Of a stretch of DNA of 64,000 nucleotides, positions 20,894-30,976 are shown one piece after another. How positions within the stretch are numbered: position 1 is the first letter of the stretch; each line of letters starts with the position of its first letter. The notes under the pieces are model-generated. The model saw nothing but the letters and a program-made list of their open reading frames with translations. It was not told where the DNA came from and did no database searches. The stretch lies in the NCBI GenBank assembly GCA_963751425.1, contig CAVVUF010000005.1, positions 1 through 64,000 on the forward strand, given 5' to 3'. Origin of the DNA: CAVVUF01 sp963751425 (GTDB taxonomy: Bacteria; Chloroflexota; Anaerolineae; Anaerolineales; UBA4823). Made by a program: the position numbers and the translations under genes.

Positions 20894-22959
20894 CCCCGTC
20901 GGTAGATTATCGATCAATACCACATTAACGGCATTAGAAGGACCTAAATTCTGGACTGTGAGCAGATAGGTCACATCGTTGCCTGCCAGCACTGGATCTG
21001 GCGAGTCCGATTTTGTCACCGCCAAATCCGCGGAGGAGCCTCCGCCCTGGTAGATTGCGACGACTGCGTGGTTTACTGCTGTAGTATTAACAAAAGCCTC
21101 ACTCTTCCCTTTGATCGTTTGCAAGCTTATCGTAGCTGGGTTTCCATCAATATTGACTGAGTCGAGCTGGCTGCCTTGATAAGTAGCCGGAATGAGCAAA
21201 GTCAGATTTTGTTGAGAACCGCCACTTGCTACCAGGTTAAAAGACAGGCTTTTACTTAGAGAATCCCAATTAATTTGCGTGAGCTCAGCATCATGTCGGG
21301 CGGTAACATAATTCAACCACTTGTCTGCGTTCCACATGGGAATCCCCAGGCCGTCAGCATAAGTCATCGTGCTCTCAGCCCATCCTGCAGTCGAATAGTA
21401 ATAATCGGAATGAAATTGGGTCATAATGGCAGCATAATCCCCCGCCTGGCTGCTATCAATCAACTGCTTTGACACAGCAAATCCACCTGCTGCATCCAGG
21501 GCTTCCCAACCAGAGCCCGCCCCGACAATGAGTTGTTCGTCAACCAATTGCGTTAATTGCTGGAAATTATTCAAGATAGTACCAGTAGAATTTATAAATT
21601 TCATCGACTGCCCACTGCCATTGATATACCCATGCGCCCATGAGTTGTCGGGTTTCTGAAGCCAGGTTCCCCATGAATAAAAATTGGTATCCAGATGGAT
21701 ATTATGAGAGATGGCTATTTCTGCTGCAGTTGTCCAGCCTTGCCACGCCACCCGGTGGTTGCGAACTGTATTCGATTTTGGGGTGCTCGGGAATTGGAGG
21801 GAATACCAACCCTCATAAGTGTTATAACCTTCTGTTAAATTATTTATGGGGTAATAGGAATCCTCTGAAAAATCATAAGGATGGATCCCAAACGTATGAC
21901 CTCAGATTCGTCCAAGCTATAATATTGTTATCGGCTGGATCCCCTGCAATAGACAGGTAAAATGTAGCTTTTGCATTATGTGAATTAAGGCTGTTGATTT
22001 CGTTCTGGAGGTCGGCTGTTGGACTCCCGTGCACATCAGCCGTGATGATCAGCATGGTCTTCTTGCCATTTGGAAAATACCACAACTGTGGGAGCGGTTC
22101 TGTCGCCGAAACCATTTGCTTGACCAATCTGGCGAAGAGGCGCTGCTGTTCATCTGCTTGAGGTATAGGGACCAAGTCAAGATCCACCCATGAGCCACCC
22201 CCAGAAGTAAGATAAAGGTCGATACTTCGAATAACCAAATCATGGTCAATATCTTGATCAGCATTTAGCGGATTACCCTGCCTGGTGTAGACAACGTTTT
22301 TAGCCAGGTCATAGTTAAATGCAACTGCGCTGCCGCTTGAAGAACCTATCACTGCAGGATATCCGGTTCCAGTCGTTCGACTTGAATAAATTTCAGCGAT
22401 CATCACCGCGCCTGATAGCATGTTGTACTGATCAGCTGAACCATGTATTTGCAGACCAGAAGAAGTCAATCCACTTGCTGGGGTTTCTCCATTCCATGAG
22501 GCCCCATTGATGAATTTAACATATCGATCTGAAACGGTACTGACTTTTGTTCCTAAACCAAACAAACCTTTAATTTGCGTATCAGGACGCATGGCGATTA
22601 AGCGCCCACCCCCATTAACGTAATTGGTGAACATAGTGGCCTGGGCACTCGATAAAGTGGTCTCAGCTAAGATAGTCAACGGGTAATTTGGAAGCTCAGT
22701 AATATTCACCTGGGTGAGTTCCTGGATTACAAAAGAATTCAACCCCTCTGCGCGTAAAATTTCTCCTAAATATTTCCCAAACGGGTTTGTGGAATAGCTC
22801 CCATTCACAACCACGAGGATGGGTGGGGTTGAGGCCGCACTTACATTTTCAGTGGTTAGAAAAGGTAAGAACAGAAGAATAATGCACAATATAGTTCGAA
22901 TTTTACGAGACAAAAAATGAAAAGAAAACATATAATACCTCTCTTGTTCGTGGAAAATA

Positions 22960-24493
22960 CTACTTTCTTAACTGGTATAACGAATAATAACCAACCTCGT
23001 TTACAAGCTGATAATTGCTTAATATCTGTGAAATATTATAAATACCGCTGTAACGTCCAAACTGCCCAACCAAGACATATTCGGGTTTGGTTGTTTCTAT
23101 AAAGTTGTAGGAAGTAGAAGGAGCGGCACCTCCCCGCCATATATAACCAACGGCAGCATCCAATAATATTTGTGGAGGAAAATGATATTTATGATTTGTG
23201 AGAAAACCCATTTCTGGCTCCCAGGTTTCCACAATTGCATCTTTTGGAATGGCCTGGTCCATATATTCTGCCATCAAGGCCGGGGTATTTTGAGGAGGGA
23301 AGATGATCTCGGACACATCCTTAATTAACATCGATCCGACCATAATAATAAACCACAACGCGAAGACATTCCTCAAAAATAAGGGGGTGTAATCGTAAAA
23401 TTTCATCTTTTCTGACCACTCGGATCAGTTTTTTCCATTCCAAATTAAAACCATCGGTAAGATAATAGAATAATTTTGCAGCAGTGAGGGTAGAAAAAAC
23501 TAATGCAGGAAAGGCATACCGGATCCAGCCCACGGAAGCGACGACATACCAGACCAAATTCCAGCCAATGATGATATAGAGCAATCCCCATTTTAAGCCT
23601 TCTTTATTCCGGGGAAGCACCAAAAAAGCGCCAAAAGTAAGAATAACGAATAGCCAACCCAGGTATGTTTTAAAATCGAGTAATTGCTGAACAGCTTTTA
23701 ACATGACCGATGGCTGGAGCACCAGGGCTGCGCCGGCAGTGGCAGTCCGTAATGTCTGAAAATTCTCAGCAAAATTACCAGAACCAAGGAAAACAATGAG
23801 GATGATTTCCCAAGCTACGTAACAAGCTCCGGAAACTATGCCGGGAATAATAAAAAACTTATTGGGAACTGCACGATAATAGATCAGGTTGGCTATCCAT
23901 GCCGCAAATAATGCCGGGCCAAGCACCAGAAAATATTGGTTCTTTGTGATCATTGCCAGGCCTAACAACAAGCCGACCCAGATTAAGATTTTCGGGCTGG
24001 CTTTTTCCCAATACCGGTACCATATCCAAAATGCAACCAAAATAAATAAGAGACCCGCAACTTCCCCCAGAACCTGGCGACCATATTCGAGGATATCGAT
24101 ACTTCTCGAGGATACCAGTAACGCAGTCGCCATCCAGGCAATCGCGGTACCGCCAAAATTCTTAGCGAACTGAAAAAACACTAGGATGGCGCCAAGCAAA
24201 TAAAAAGCCATCACGATTCTTGCCTGGAGAAGCCCAATACCGAAGAATTTAAAGGATAATGCAATCGGTAATAAAATGGTTGGGCCGACTCCCAGGGTTG
24301 GCCCATAACTCCGAAATCCTTCACTCGAAAAATCAGCGTATTTTCCGAATAAAACGAATGCCTTCGGTACGTGTAAGTGGGAACCTTCATCAAACCATGT
24401 GACCGGGAATTTCGTTGAATTAAAAAATACCAGGAAGAAGATAAACACCACCCCGGCTATCTTAAGGTATTTATTGTCCCAATAACGTTCCAT
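22960..24493 (-). pseudogene. GT-C / family 39-like membrane glycosyltransferase, frameshifted
   Basis: ATG 24493 has SD CAGGAG. The first 360 residues show a first outer loop VTWFDEGSHLHVPKAF, with the DE pair expected of GT39/ArnT-like enzymes, EYGRQVLGEVAGLLFI and about nine membrane helices. Near 23406-23411 (minus strand AGAAAAGATG) one extra base shifts the frame; the continuation KFYDYTPLFLRNVFALWFI runs to 22960 and carries an outer domain (IPKDAIVETWEPEMGFLTNHKYHFPP). Corrected length is 510 residues. It likely uses a polyprenyl-phosphate sugar at the outer face to decorate a protein or glycan; the giant secreted proteins on both sides are possible acceptors (inference). Confidence 0.72.
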
Positions 24494-24566
24494 GAATCAC
24501 TCCTGCTTACCCTAATAAATTTTTCGCAATAAGAAATCGGATTTTAGGGTCGGATAAAATTTTATG

Positions 24567-24613
24567 AAGGTCACAGGTGTCAGAATAATCTCTCAACACC
24601 TGTGACCTTTTTT
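24567..24613. terminator. Intrinsic terminator-like hairpin
   Basis: Perfect 14-bp inverted repeat AAGGTCACAGGTGT / ACACCTGTGACCTT with a 15-nt loop, followed by T6 on the plus strand and preceded by A6 when read on the minus strand. It lies just after the stop (24633) of the DUF11 gene and before the next minus-strand gene, so it probably ends transcription of 24633-27676, possibly in both directions. Confidence 0.7.
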
Positions 24614-24632
24614 CAATAAATCAATCCCGAAA

Positions 24633-27600
24633 CTACGGATTCTTCAAGACAAGCGGCAGGTAGATGTAATAATTCACGCGATACTGAACAGCAGACAAGT
24701 CATCTTCAATCAGTACACTGTTTCCAGGCACTGAGTCCGGATCATGCACATTGCTGGTCATCACCTGCACCTGGTTGGAATAACTCCCTGTTGCACTGGC
24801 TTGCAGAGTTAACTGGATCACAACCTCCTGGTTCGCAGGGATCGTACCCAGGGTCCAAGTAAGTGTGCCGTTGTTGTTCACCGCTGTATGGTCTGAGCTG
24901 ACAAATACGTGATTAGCAGGAATTACATCGCTAATAGTCACCCCTTCTGCGCTGCTCGGGCCTGAATTGATCACCCGGATCTGGAAAACTACCGGCTTTC
25001 CAGGTTCGGGTTTTGTCGTGGTCAGAGTCTTTTCGATCGAAAGGTCCGCCACCGGTACTGGGCCTAGGGTAATCGTCCCATAATCATCTTCTGCAATTAC
25101 GCCATTTCCCGGTGTTGAATCCGGGTCGACAACCTGGCTCTGCCACACCTCAGCGATATTTTGGTAATTCCCTGTTGGTTTCACCTGCGCGGTGATTTCC
25201 AGCAGTTTGCTCTCACTTGCTTGCAGGGTACCTACATTCCACATACCCGTTAGAGCATCGTAGCCGCCAGGCAGGTTCGAGCTTACAAAAGTATAACCGC
25301 TGCTAAGCAAATCCATCACGGTAACCCCGGTTGCCGGGCTGGGTCCCGCATTCGTAACCGTTACACTGAATACCACAGACTCTCCAACATAGGGCGCACT
25401 CTTAGAAGCTTGTTTGGTCAAAGATAGGTCAGCTCCTGGAATGGCAGCAACCGTGACCGAGGCATCATCATCTTGGGTGGTGCTGTTGTCATTCGGGGTC
25501 GAGTTCAATATCTGCCTCATTGCTTGCAGTCACCTGGGCGTAATTATCGTAGGTTCCAGTGGTTTTTACCGTACCGGTAAGACGCAGCGTTGCACTCTGG
25601 TTCAACGACAGCGCACCCACCGTCCACTCGCCTGTCCCCTGATCGTAAGTCCCCAGGCTGGGGGCTGCCCCGACAAATTGATAGCCCGTTTCTAACAGGT
25701 CCTTCACCTTCACCCCCGTCGCCTGGCTCGGTCCCTTATTCGTGACTGTTACCGTAAAGACCTGGGTACTGCCCATAATAGGTGCAGTGCTGCGCGCCAC
25801 TTTAGACAGCTCCAAGTCCGCCGAACTATTAATTGTAGTAACTTCCTGGAAAGTGTTATTTAACGCGGTTCGGTCAGCGGTTGCGCTTTTGACATCCACC
25901 TGGTTGGTGACACTCACACGCGTCTCAGGCTTTACCGTAGCCACGATCGTCACATTCGAGCTTGTCACCCCCAGCGATGTCAGCGTGCAGCGCACTTGGT
26001 TTGTGGTGGGTGTGGGGCAAGTCCAGCTCCCCGCCGTCACAGACCTGTAGGTCATTCCAGTCGGCAAAGTATCGGTTAGCACCAAACTGGCAGCAGGCGA
26101 CGGTCCCAGGTTTTGCACCGTGACCACATAAGTCACATCCGTCCCTGCCACAGCCGGGTCAATACTATCAGTCTTTGTCACTCTCAAATCTGCTACTGGA
26201 ACGGGCACAGGAGTTGTTGCTGCATAATCATCTTCGGTAATAACGCCGTTTCCAGGAGTTGAATTTGGGTCAAAGATACCGCTTTTTGACACCTCAGCAG
26301 CGTTCGAATAAATTCCAGAAGGGTTCACGACCGCCTTGATCGTCAGGACAGCATTTCCTGCCGCAGGGATAGTCCCCACGGTCCATAACCCAGTGGTATT
26401 GCTATAAGTTCCCAGGGTTGCTGTTGCACTGGTGAAAGTATATCCACTTTGAAGCTGGTCTTTTACCTCAACCCCCGTGGCGTTATTAGGGCCAGTGTTA
26501 TTGACGGTCACGGTGAAATCTACCGTTGAACCTACATCCGGATTAGATTTGGAGACGGTTTTTGTAAGATTCAAATCTGCAGAAGAGCCGCCGGTGGTTA
26601 GGCTGATCGAGTCCAATGCCGACGTAGCACTCCCATCCGTAGGACCCGTCAACAATATCTGGTATTCAACGTACCGGTTCGGAGAGGCAATCGTACCCCC
26701 GCTGGTCGGAATCGTAGTCCAGGTTGTCCAGGCCAAGCCATCTGACCCGGTGCGCGTTTGCACTGTCAAGGTGGTGCCGGCAGGGATGGAGGTAACCCAG
26801 CTGGCAGTTTGCCAGAGGTTGCCTGCTCCAGCATCCAATGGGCAGCTGACATAACTCCCTGAAACCGCATAGGGAGGCGAGACCTGGATCTCATCCACCG
26901 TCAGGCTTGTTGTTCCGTTGTTGCTCATCCATAGAGTTGCATTTGCCAGAACTGTGCTGGTAAATGTTTCAGATGCATAAACTGGAGTTGGACTTACATC
27001 AACTTGATAAAAATTCGCTTGATCATGGGTAGCGTCTGCAGCCAGCCACTGGATTTTATAAAGATGCGATCCGGTCGGAAAAGGAGTGAGCAGTTCATCG
27101 TGGAAATTATAAAGTCCAGTGCGGGCATATAGGGTTGGAGAAATAGGAGTTGTCGATAACGTGCTAAATAAGAGATATTTGGGAGCGGTATCAAAATTCA
27201 CTCCAAAACCCACTTGCTGCCAGGCACCCTGGGTGAACTCAATCTTTCCGTCCATCACACCCCGATTAAAAACAGCGGGTATTCGAACGCACATACCCAC
27301 CCGCAGGAATGGTCAGTTTTCCACCGCTTACCACCGGGGTATAAGCTATCGGGGGGACCGCCCACGACCCAGAAACCCACTTGGTGCTGTCCAAGGTTGT
27401 GCCATCGAAATTATCACTGAACGCTCCAGCCAGCTCCACACTCCCCCCCAGGTTATCACTGATGTGAGCGTTCGTCTTTACAGCACACGTCTGGTCGAAA
27501 TCGGTGATCGTTGTATGGGTAACGACAGCATCAGGTGCCTCTGGGGCTGCGAAGTTCTCTCCAGATGGCAATGCTAACCGCCCAGCCTGTGCCTCTACCC

Positions 27601-27676
27601 CCAATAACGACATCATCAAAATTACACAACAAAAAACAAGCATTATTTTTCGGGAAAACAATATTTTTGGTATCAT
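24633..27676 (-). pseudogene. Secreted LamG-like protein with five DUF11 repeats, two frameshifts
   Basis: From ATG 27676 (SD AAAGGAG): signal peptide (MLVFCCVILMMSLLGVEAQA), then a concanavalin/LamG-like domain (FSDNFDGTTLDSTKWVSGSW, then VMDGKIEFTQGAWQQVGFG), a second beta domain (about 200-320), then five DUF11 repeats and C-terminal YYIYLPLVLKNP. Two +1 slips break the frame: GGG at 27277-27279 (repair gives SNTAVFNRGVMDG) and TT at 25504-25505 (repair gives ADIDSTPNDN). Corrected length is 1013 residues. It has no deacetylase domain, unlike its two neighbours, and may bind glycan or act as a surface stalk. Repeats 2 and 3 share long DNA identity with the gene at 17618-22931. Confidence 0.77.
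25463..26055 (-). repeat. Third copy of the two-DUF11 DNA repeat, in a different gene
   Basis: Aligns base by base with 19543-20134 and 20302-20893 (for example the shared CATCATCATCTTGGGTGG edge and GCGTCTCAGGCTTTACCGT), but is more diverged and holds one extra base near 25504. It links two separate genes by descent or recombination. Confidence 0.65.
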
Positions 27677-27784
27677 GGTATTCTCCTTTTTTTCTCAATT
27701 CTACGAACGATTTGATATCCTGTTCCATCACCGGTTTCTGGTTTTTATGTATCCATTCCTGAAAAACTTTTAAATAACCAATAA

Positions 27785-29101
27785 TTACCCCAAGGAGAGT
27801 TCTCTAATAATAATATCGGTTAAATCCTTGGCATGCTTGCAAACCGACTCCCCATTCGTTAATGCCGGATATATTTGAGCTGTTGTCGAAAGGTAAAGAT
27901 TCATCACTGGTGTCTTTACGGCTGGGATCAGATCCGTCTGGTTCAGACCATGCAAAGGCTCAACATACCTTTCCCGGTTCACAAGAAAATACTTGATCGT
28001 GCTTGGGTCAAATTTAGGAAACATCCGTTTCAAATTTTCCAGCCAGATTTGCCTAATTTCATCATCCGTCTTTTTCTGCCAGGGACTCCCTGGTGCAGTG
28101 TATTTCGGTAGATAAACCAGGTGATACCCACCGACATATTTTGGATCGATGTAGGATGTGGTCTCGATCACACCTGTGAACGGAATACTTTCATCTGTAA
28201 TATTTAACGTCCAATAAGCTGTAAGAGGTCGTTCGAGAATAAGCAAAGGCGCCACAATTCCAAGGTAATCGGTTTTGTTCAAATATTCCTGGTAAGCAGG
28301 GTCCGCCCCCGGGATCAGGCGAGCGAAAATAGGCGATTGCACTGTAGCTGCCACGCCGTCGTAACGGTTTACCTGCCCATCTGCCATGCGGATCCCAACC
28401 GCCCTCCCGTTTTCAATGACGATTTCTTTCACCGCAGTGCTCAGGTGGATCTTTCCACCTTTTTGCTGGATTTTTTCAGCCATCGCCTGGATGAGCGTGA
28501 TATACCCGCCGATCAAATGCCCGGCTTCCTCTTTTTGGCTTGCCCCGCCGCGGGTAGACTTCATACGCACCAGCCGAGACCAAATATATGTTGCTGGTGT
28601 GTTTTCAAATCCCCCATCAAATTTGGCCATCAGCATCGGACGCCATATATTCTTAAATGTCGTCTTTCCACTTAGCCTCACCAGCCACTTCTCGACGTTC
28701 ACTGACTCGAGCTTCTTCCAATCTTTGTAAAATTGGGCTGCCAGCACCGTCAATCCCAGGCGAAAACGATCGATCCAGCCTAGAGGTGGAAATTTCATAA
28801 AATCAACGATATTGTTCATCGGGTGGATCGCATTGTTGTAATAGAAGCCCATCTTTGTTTCTTTGAACCTGAGCTGATCTTCGATCCCTAATTCCTGGCA
28901 AAGCTCCCTAAGATTCCGGTCGCTTGATAAGATGGCATGATAAAAACGATCCACATTCGTCCCGTCATCGAGTCGAAGTGGACCCGCTAGCCCGCCTAAG
29001 ATCGGTGAAGCTTCGAATATCTCTACTTCATAATTTTTCTGGGAAAGGTAATATCCCAGGCTTATCCCCATAATCCCACCGCCAATAATTCCAATTTTCA
29101 T
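27785..29101 (-). CDS. NAD(P)/FAD-dependent oxidoreductase (protoporphyrinogen-oxidase-like)
   Basis: 438 residues. N-terminal dinucleotide fold MKIGIIGGGIMGISLGYYL with the acidic strand end VEIFEASPILGGLAG, as in amine-oxidase/PPOX-type flavoproteins. FAD-family elements continue (HLIGGYITLIQAMAEKI). Members of this group are frequent next to DPM1-like GT2 genes in bacterial and archaeal glycan loci, where the reaction is not settled; sugar or lipid oxidation or desaturation is likely. The start at ATG 29101 has SD GATGAGGTG; GTG 29107 is an alternative. It lies 17 bp after the 2-epimerase gene, so it may act on the same sugar pathway. Confidence 0.75.
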   Translation of the reverse strand: MKIGIIGGGIMGISLGYYLSQKNYEVEIFEASPILGGLAGPLRLDDGTNVDRFYHAILSSDRNLRELCQELGIEDQLRFKETKMGFYYNNAIHPMNNIVDFMKFPPLGWIDRFRLGLTVLAAQFYKDWKKLESVNVEKWLVRLSGKTTFKNIWRPMLMAKFDGGFENTPATYIWSRLVRMKSTRGGASQKEEAGHLIGGYITLIQAMAEKIQQKGGKIHLSTAVKEIVIENGRAVGIRMADGQVNRYDGVAATVQSPIFARLIPGADPAYQEYLNKTDYLGIVAPLLILERPLTAYWTLNITDESIPFTGVIETTSYIDPKYVGGYHLVYLPKYTAPGSPWQKKTDDEIRQIWLENLKRMFPKFDPSTIKYFLVNRERYVEPLHGLNQTDLIPAVKTPVMNLYLSTTAQIYPALTNGESVCKHAKDLTDIIIRELSLG

Positions 29102-29118
29102 GGACACCTCATCACAAT

Positions 29119-30198
29119 CTATGTGTAACTTTTATTTGTTATCGGATAGGAAGAAACGATTTGTAAAATTTTCTCGCTGGCCTTCCCATCTCCAAAAATG
29201 GGCGCCTGTTCCGCTGGGGGAGAGAAACTCCACCAGGCTGCCACAATTTCTTTGTCATCGGCTCCCACAAGCCGGTTCCAGCCCGCTTCCAAGGTTTCCA
29301 TCCATTCGGTCTCATCCCGCAAGGTCAGGCAAGGAACCTTCAGGAAATAAGCCTCGCGCTGCACCCCTCCAGAATCGGTGGCAATCAGGCGTGCGTTCTC
29401 TTCGAGGACTGCCATATCATAGTACCCCACCGGCTCAATCATCCGCAGGCTCTTCCCAAATTTCACAGTTAATTTTTCAATGACCCCGCGCGTGCGCGGG
29501 TGAACTGGAAAAATCACATCCTCACCTACCTGGCTGAGTGCAGTCAGAATCCTGGTCAAGCGCTCAGGGTTATCGGTATTTGCTGCCCGGTGGATGGTGA
29601 CCAGGGCGTAGCCTTTTGGCTGAAGCCCTAGCTTCGAAAGAGCGGAGCTTTTCTGCCTGGCCAGGGGCAGGTTTGCCAGCATGGCATCCAGCATCACATC
29701 CCCCACCCAATACACTCCAGAGCGGATGCCTTCATTACCCAGGTGATTTACTGCGGTTCGGCTGACACAGAAGAACAAATCCGACAACCGGTCGGCTGCC
29801 AACCGGTTGATTTCCTCAGGCATCCTGCGGTCGAAGCTGCGTTCGCCGGCCTCGATATGTGCCAGGGGGAAATGCAGCTTGCTTGCGGCAAGCGCTCCCG
29901 CCAGGGTCGTATTCGTATCCCCGCGGATTAGGACCAGGTCAGGGGTCTCAATGAGTAACACTTCTTCCAATCGCACCAAGATTTCAGCCGTCTGCTTGGC
30001 ATGCGAGCCCGATCCAACCTCCAGGTTGTAATCGGGCTTTGGGATGCCAATCTCATCGAAGAAAGTTTGCGACATCAAGTAATCATAATGCTGCCCGGTA
30101 TGCACCAGTATTTCTTCATGCTTCGTCCGCAGCATCTTACTGACCGGAGCTGATTGGATGAATTCGGGTCTTGCACCAACGATCGATAATATTTTCAT
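29119..30198 (-). CDS. wecB: UDP-N-acetylglucosamine 2-epimerase family (WecB/WbpI-like)
   Basis: 359 residues, full length. SIVGARPEFIQSAPVSKML, HTGQHYDYLMSQTFFDE, RGDTNTTLAGALAA, HIEAGERSFDRRMPEEINR and TDSGGVQREAYFL are the diagnostic motifs of non-hydrolysing UDP-GlcNAc 2-epimerases. The enzyme turns UDP-GlcNAc into UDP-ManNAc. The neighbours at 30977-33667 make a 3-acetamido derivative, so it may be a WbpI-type epimerase acting on UDP-GlcNAc3NAc(A) instead; sequence alone does not decide between WecB and WbpI. Cytoplasmic. Confidence 0.9.
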   Translation of the reverse strand: MKILSIVGARPEFIQSAPVSKMLRTKHEEILVHTGQHYDYLMSQTFFDEIGIPKPDYNLEVGSGSHAKQTAEILVRLEEVLLIETPDLVLIRGDTNTTLAGALAASKLHFPLAHIEAGERSFDRRMPEEINRLAADRLSDLFFCVSRTAVNHLGNEGIRSGVYWVGDVMLDAMLANLPLARQKSSALSKLGLQPKGYALVTIHRAANTDNPERLTRILTALSQVGEDVIFPVHPRTRGVIEKLTVKFGKSLRMIEPVGYYDMAVLEENARLIATDSGGVQREAYFLKVPCLTLRDETEWMETLEAGWNRLVGADDKEIVAAWWSFSPPAEQAPIFGDGKASEKILQIVSSYPITNKSYT

Positions 30199-30232
30199 TT
30201 ACGTTATATAAGATCCGTAGGTATGATTAGAC

Positions 30233-30970
30233 TCATGTCCACATTGGCTTTAGCTTCAAACGTACCAGCAGCACCTCACCCTGGAACATCAAATGCGCTT
30301 TGATGGTGCGCATCAGCTTTGCCTTAGAGACGCCGAACATCCTCCGGTATAGAGCAGCCGGAAATTCTTTCACCCGGTAACCTTTCAGCATCGCTTTTAC
30401 CATCAGCTCAGTTCCAGACAAGAAGCCATCCGATTTAAAGGTTATTTTGTCAATCACTTCCCGTTTGTATGCCCGGAACAAGCAGGTATAGGTATGGATG
30501 TTCCAATCCACCAGCACGCGATAGATCATGGATGATCCCCGGCTCAAGACCAACCGGTATCCCGGCACCCCTACCACCTGCCCTTGCGGGTGGTAGGGAG
30601 AAGCTGTGACAATGTCAGCGCCATCCAAAGCCGCCAGCAGCGCTGGCATATTGGAAAATTTGTACGTCCCGTCGCTGTCGGTGGTTATGATCAGGTCACC
30701 CGTCACGGATGAAAAACCAGTCTTGAGAGCTGCTCCCAGGCCCTTGTTTCGCTCATGCTTCTTGTAGACAGGGGTTACATTCGGAATTTGTTCGACCTTG
30801 AGTTGATCCTGGATCGCCTCTAAAGTCCCATCGCTGCTCCCATCATCGACAAAGATGATCTCCACCTGGTAATCCTTTGCCAGTGTTTCTACCACCGGCA
30901 GCAGCTCTTCGCGCAGCTTTTGTATATTATCGACTTCGTTATAACAAGGAATGACAATTGAAAGCTTCAT
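30233..30970 (-). CDS. Glycosyltransferase family 2, dolichol-phosphate mannosyltransferase-like
   Basis: 245 residues. MKLSIVIPCYNEVDNI, FVDDGSSDGT, NKGLGAALKTGF and TTDSDGTYKF (DxD site) form a GT-A core of the DPM1/polyprenyl-phosphate type, without a membrane domain. Such enzymes load a sugar onto polyprenyl phosphate, giving the donor that the GT-C membrane transferases in this cluster would use. It ends near a short basic segment (LLVRLKLKPMW). It is 7 bp from the upstream dehydrogenase, in one operon. Donor sugar not known. Confidence 0.85.
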   Translation of the reverse strand: MKLSIVIPCYNEVDNIQKLREELLPVVETLAKDYQVEIIFVDDGSSDGTLEAIQDQLKVEQIPNVTPVYKKHERNKGLGAALKTGFSSVTGDLIITTDSDGTYKFSNMPALLAALDGADIVTASPYHPQGQVVGVPGYRLVLSRGSSMIYRVLVDWNIHTYTCLFRAYKREVIDKITFKSDGFLSGTELMVKAMLKGYRVKEFPAALYRRMFGVSKAKLMRTIKAHLMFQGEVLLVRLKLKPMWT

Positions 30971-30976
30971 TTTTTT

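Larger units (their letters stand above)
17618..22931 (-). pseudogene. Giant secreted protein: deacetylase-like domain plus nine DUF11 repeats, one frameshift
   Basis: Begins MFSFHFLSRKIRTILCIILL with a signal peptide (cut near VSAAS), an amidotransferase-like domain (ILVVVNGSY to about 240), then a NodB-like barrel: LIITADVHGSPTADL, KATFYLSIAGD and, after the break, GHTFGIHPYDFSED and RNHRVAWQGW. A +1 slip at about 21900-21905 splits the frame; correction gives 1770 residues. After a beta domain come nine DUF11 repeats (PF01345), each about 120 residues, of the form ADLxxxKxxxxxPxxGxxVTFTLTVTNxGPS..G, many ending in STPNDNSTTQDDD-like acidic spacers. The C-terminus is TYKVYLPAIFRSNP. Likely a long surface stalk carrying a carbohydrate-active head. 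SD GAGAGG precedes the start. Confidence 0.78.

Noticed and set aside
22960..23406. Separate 148-residue gene
   Set aside because: Its N-terminus continues the last helices of the upstream GT-C protein after removing one base, and the joined length fits the family.
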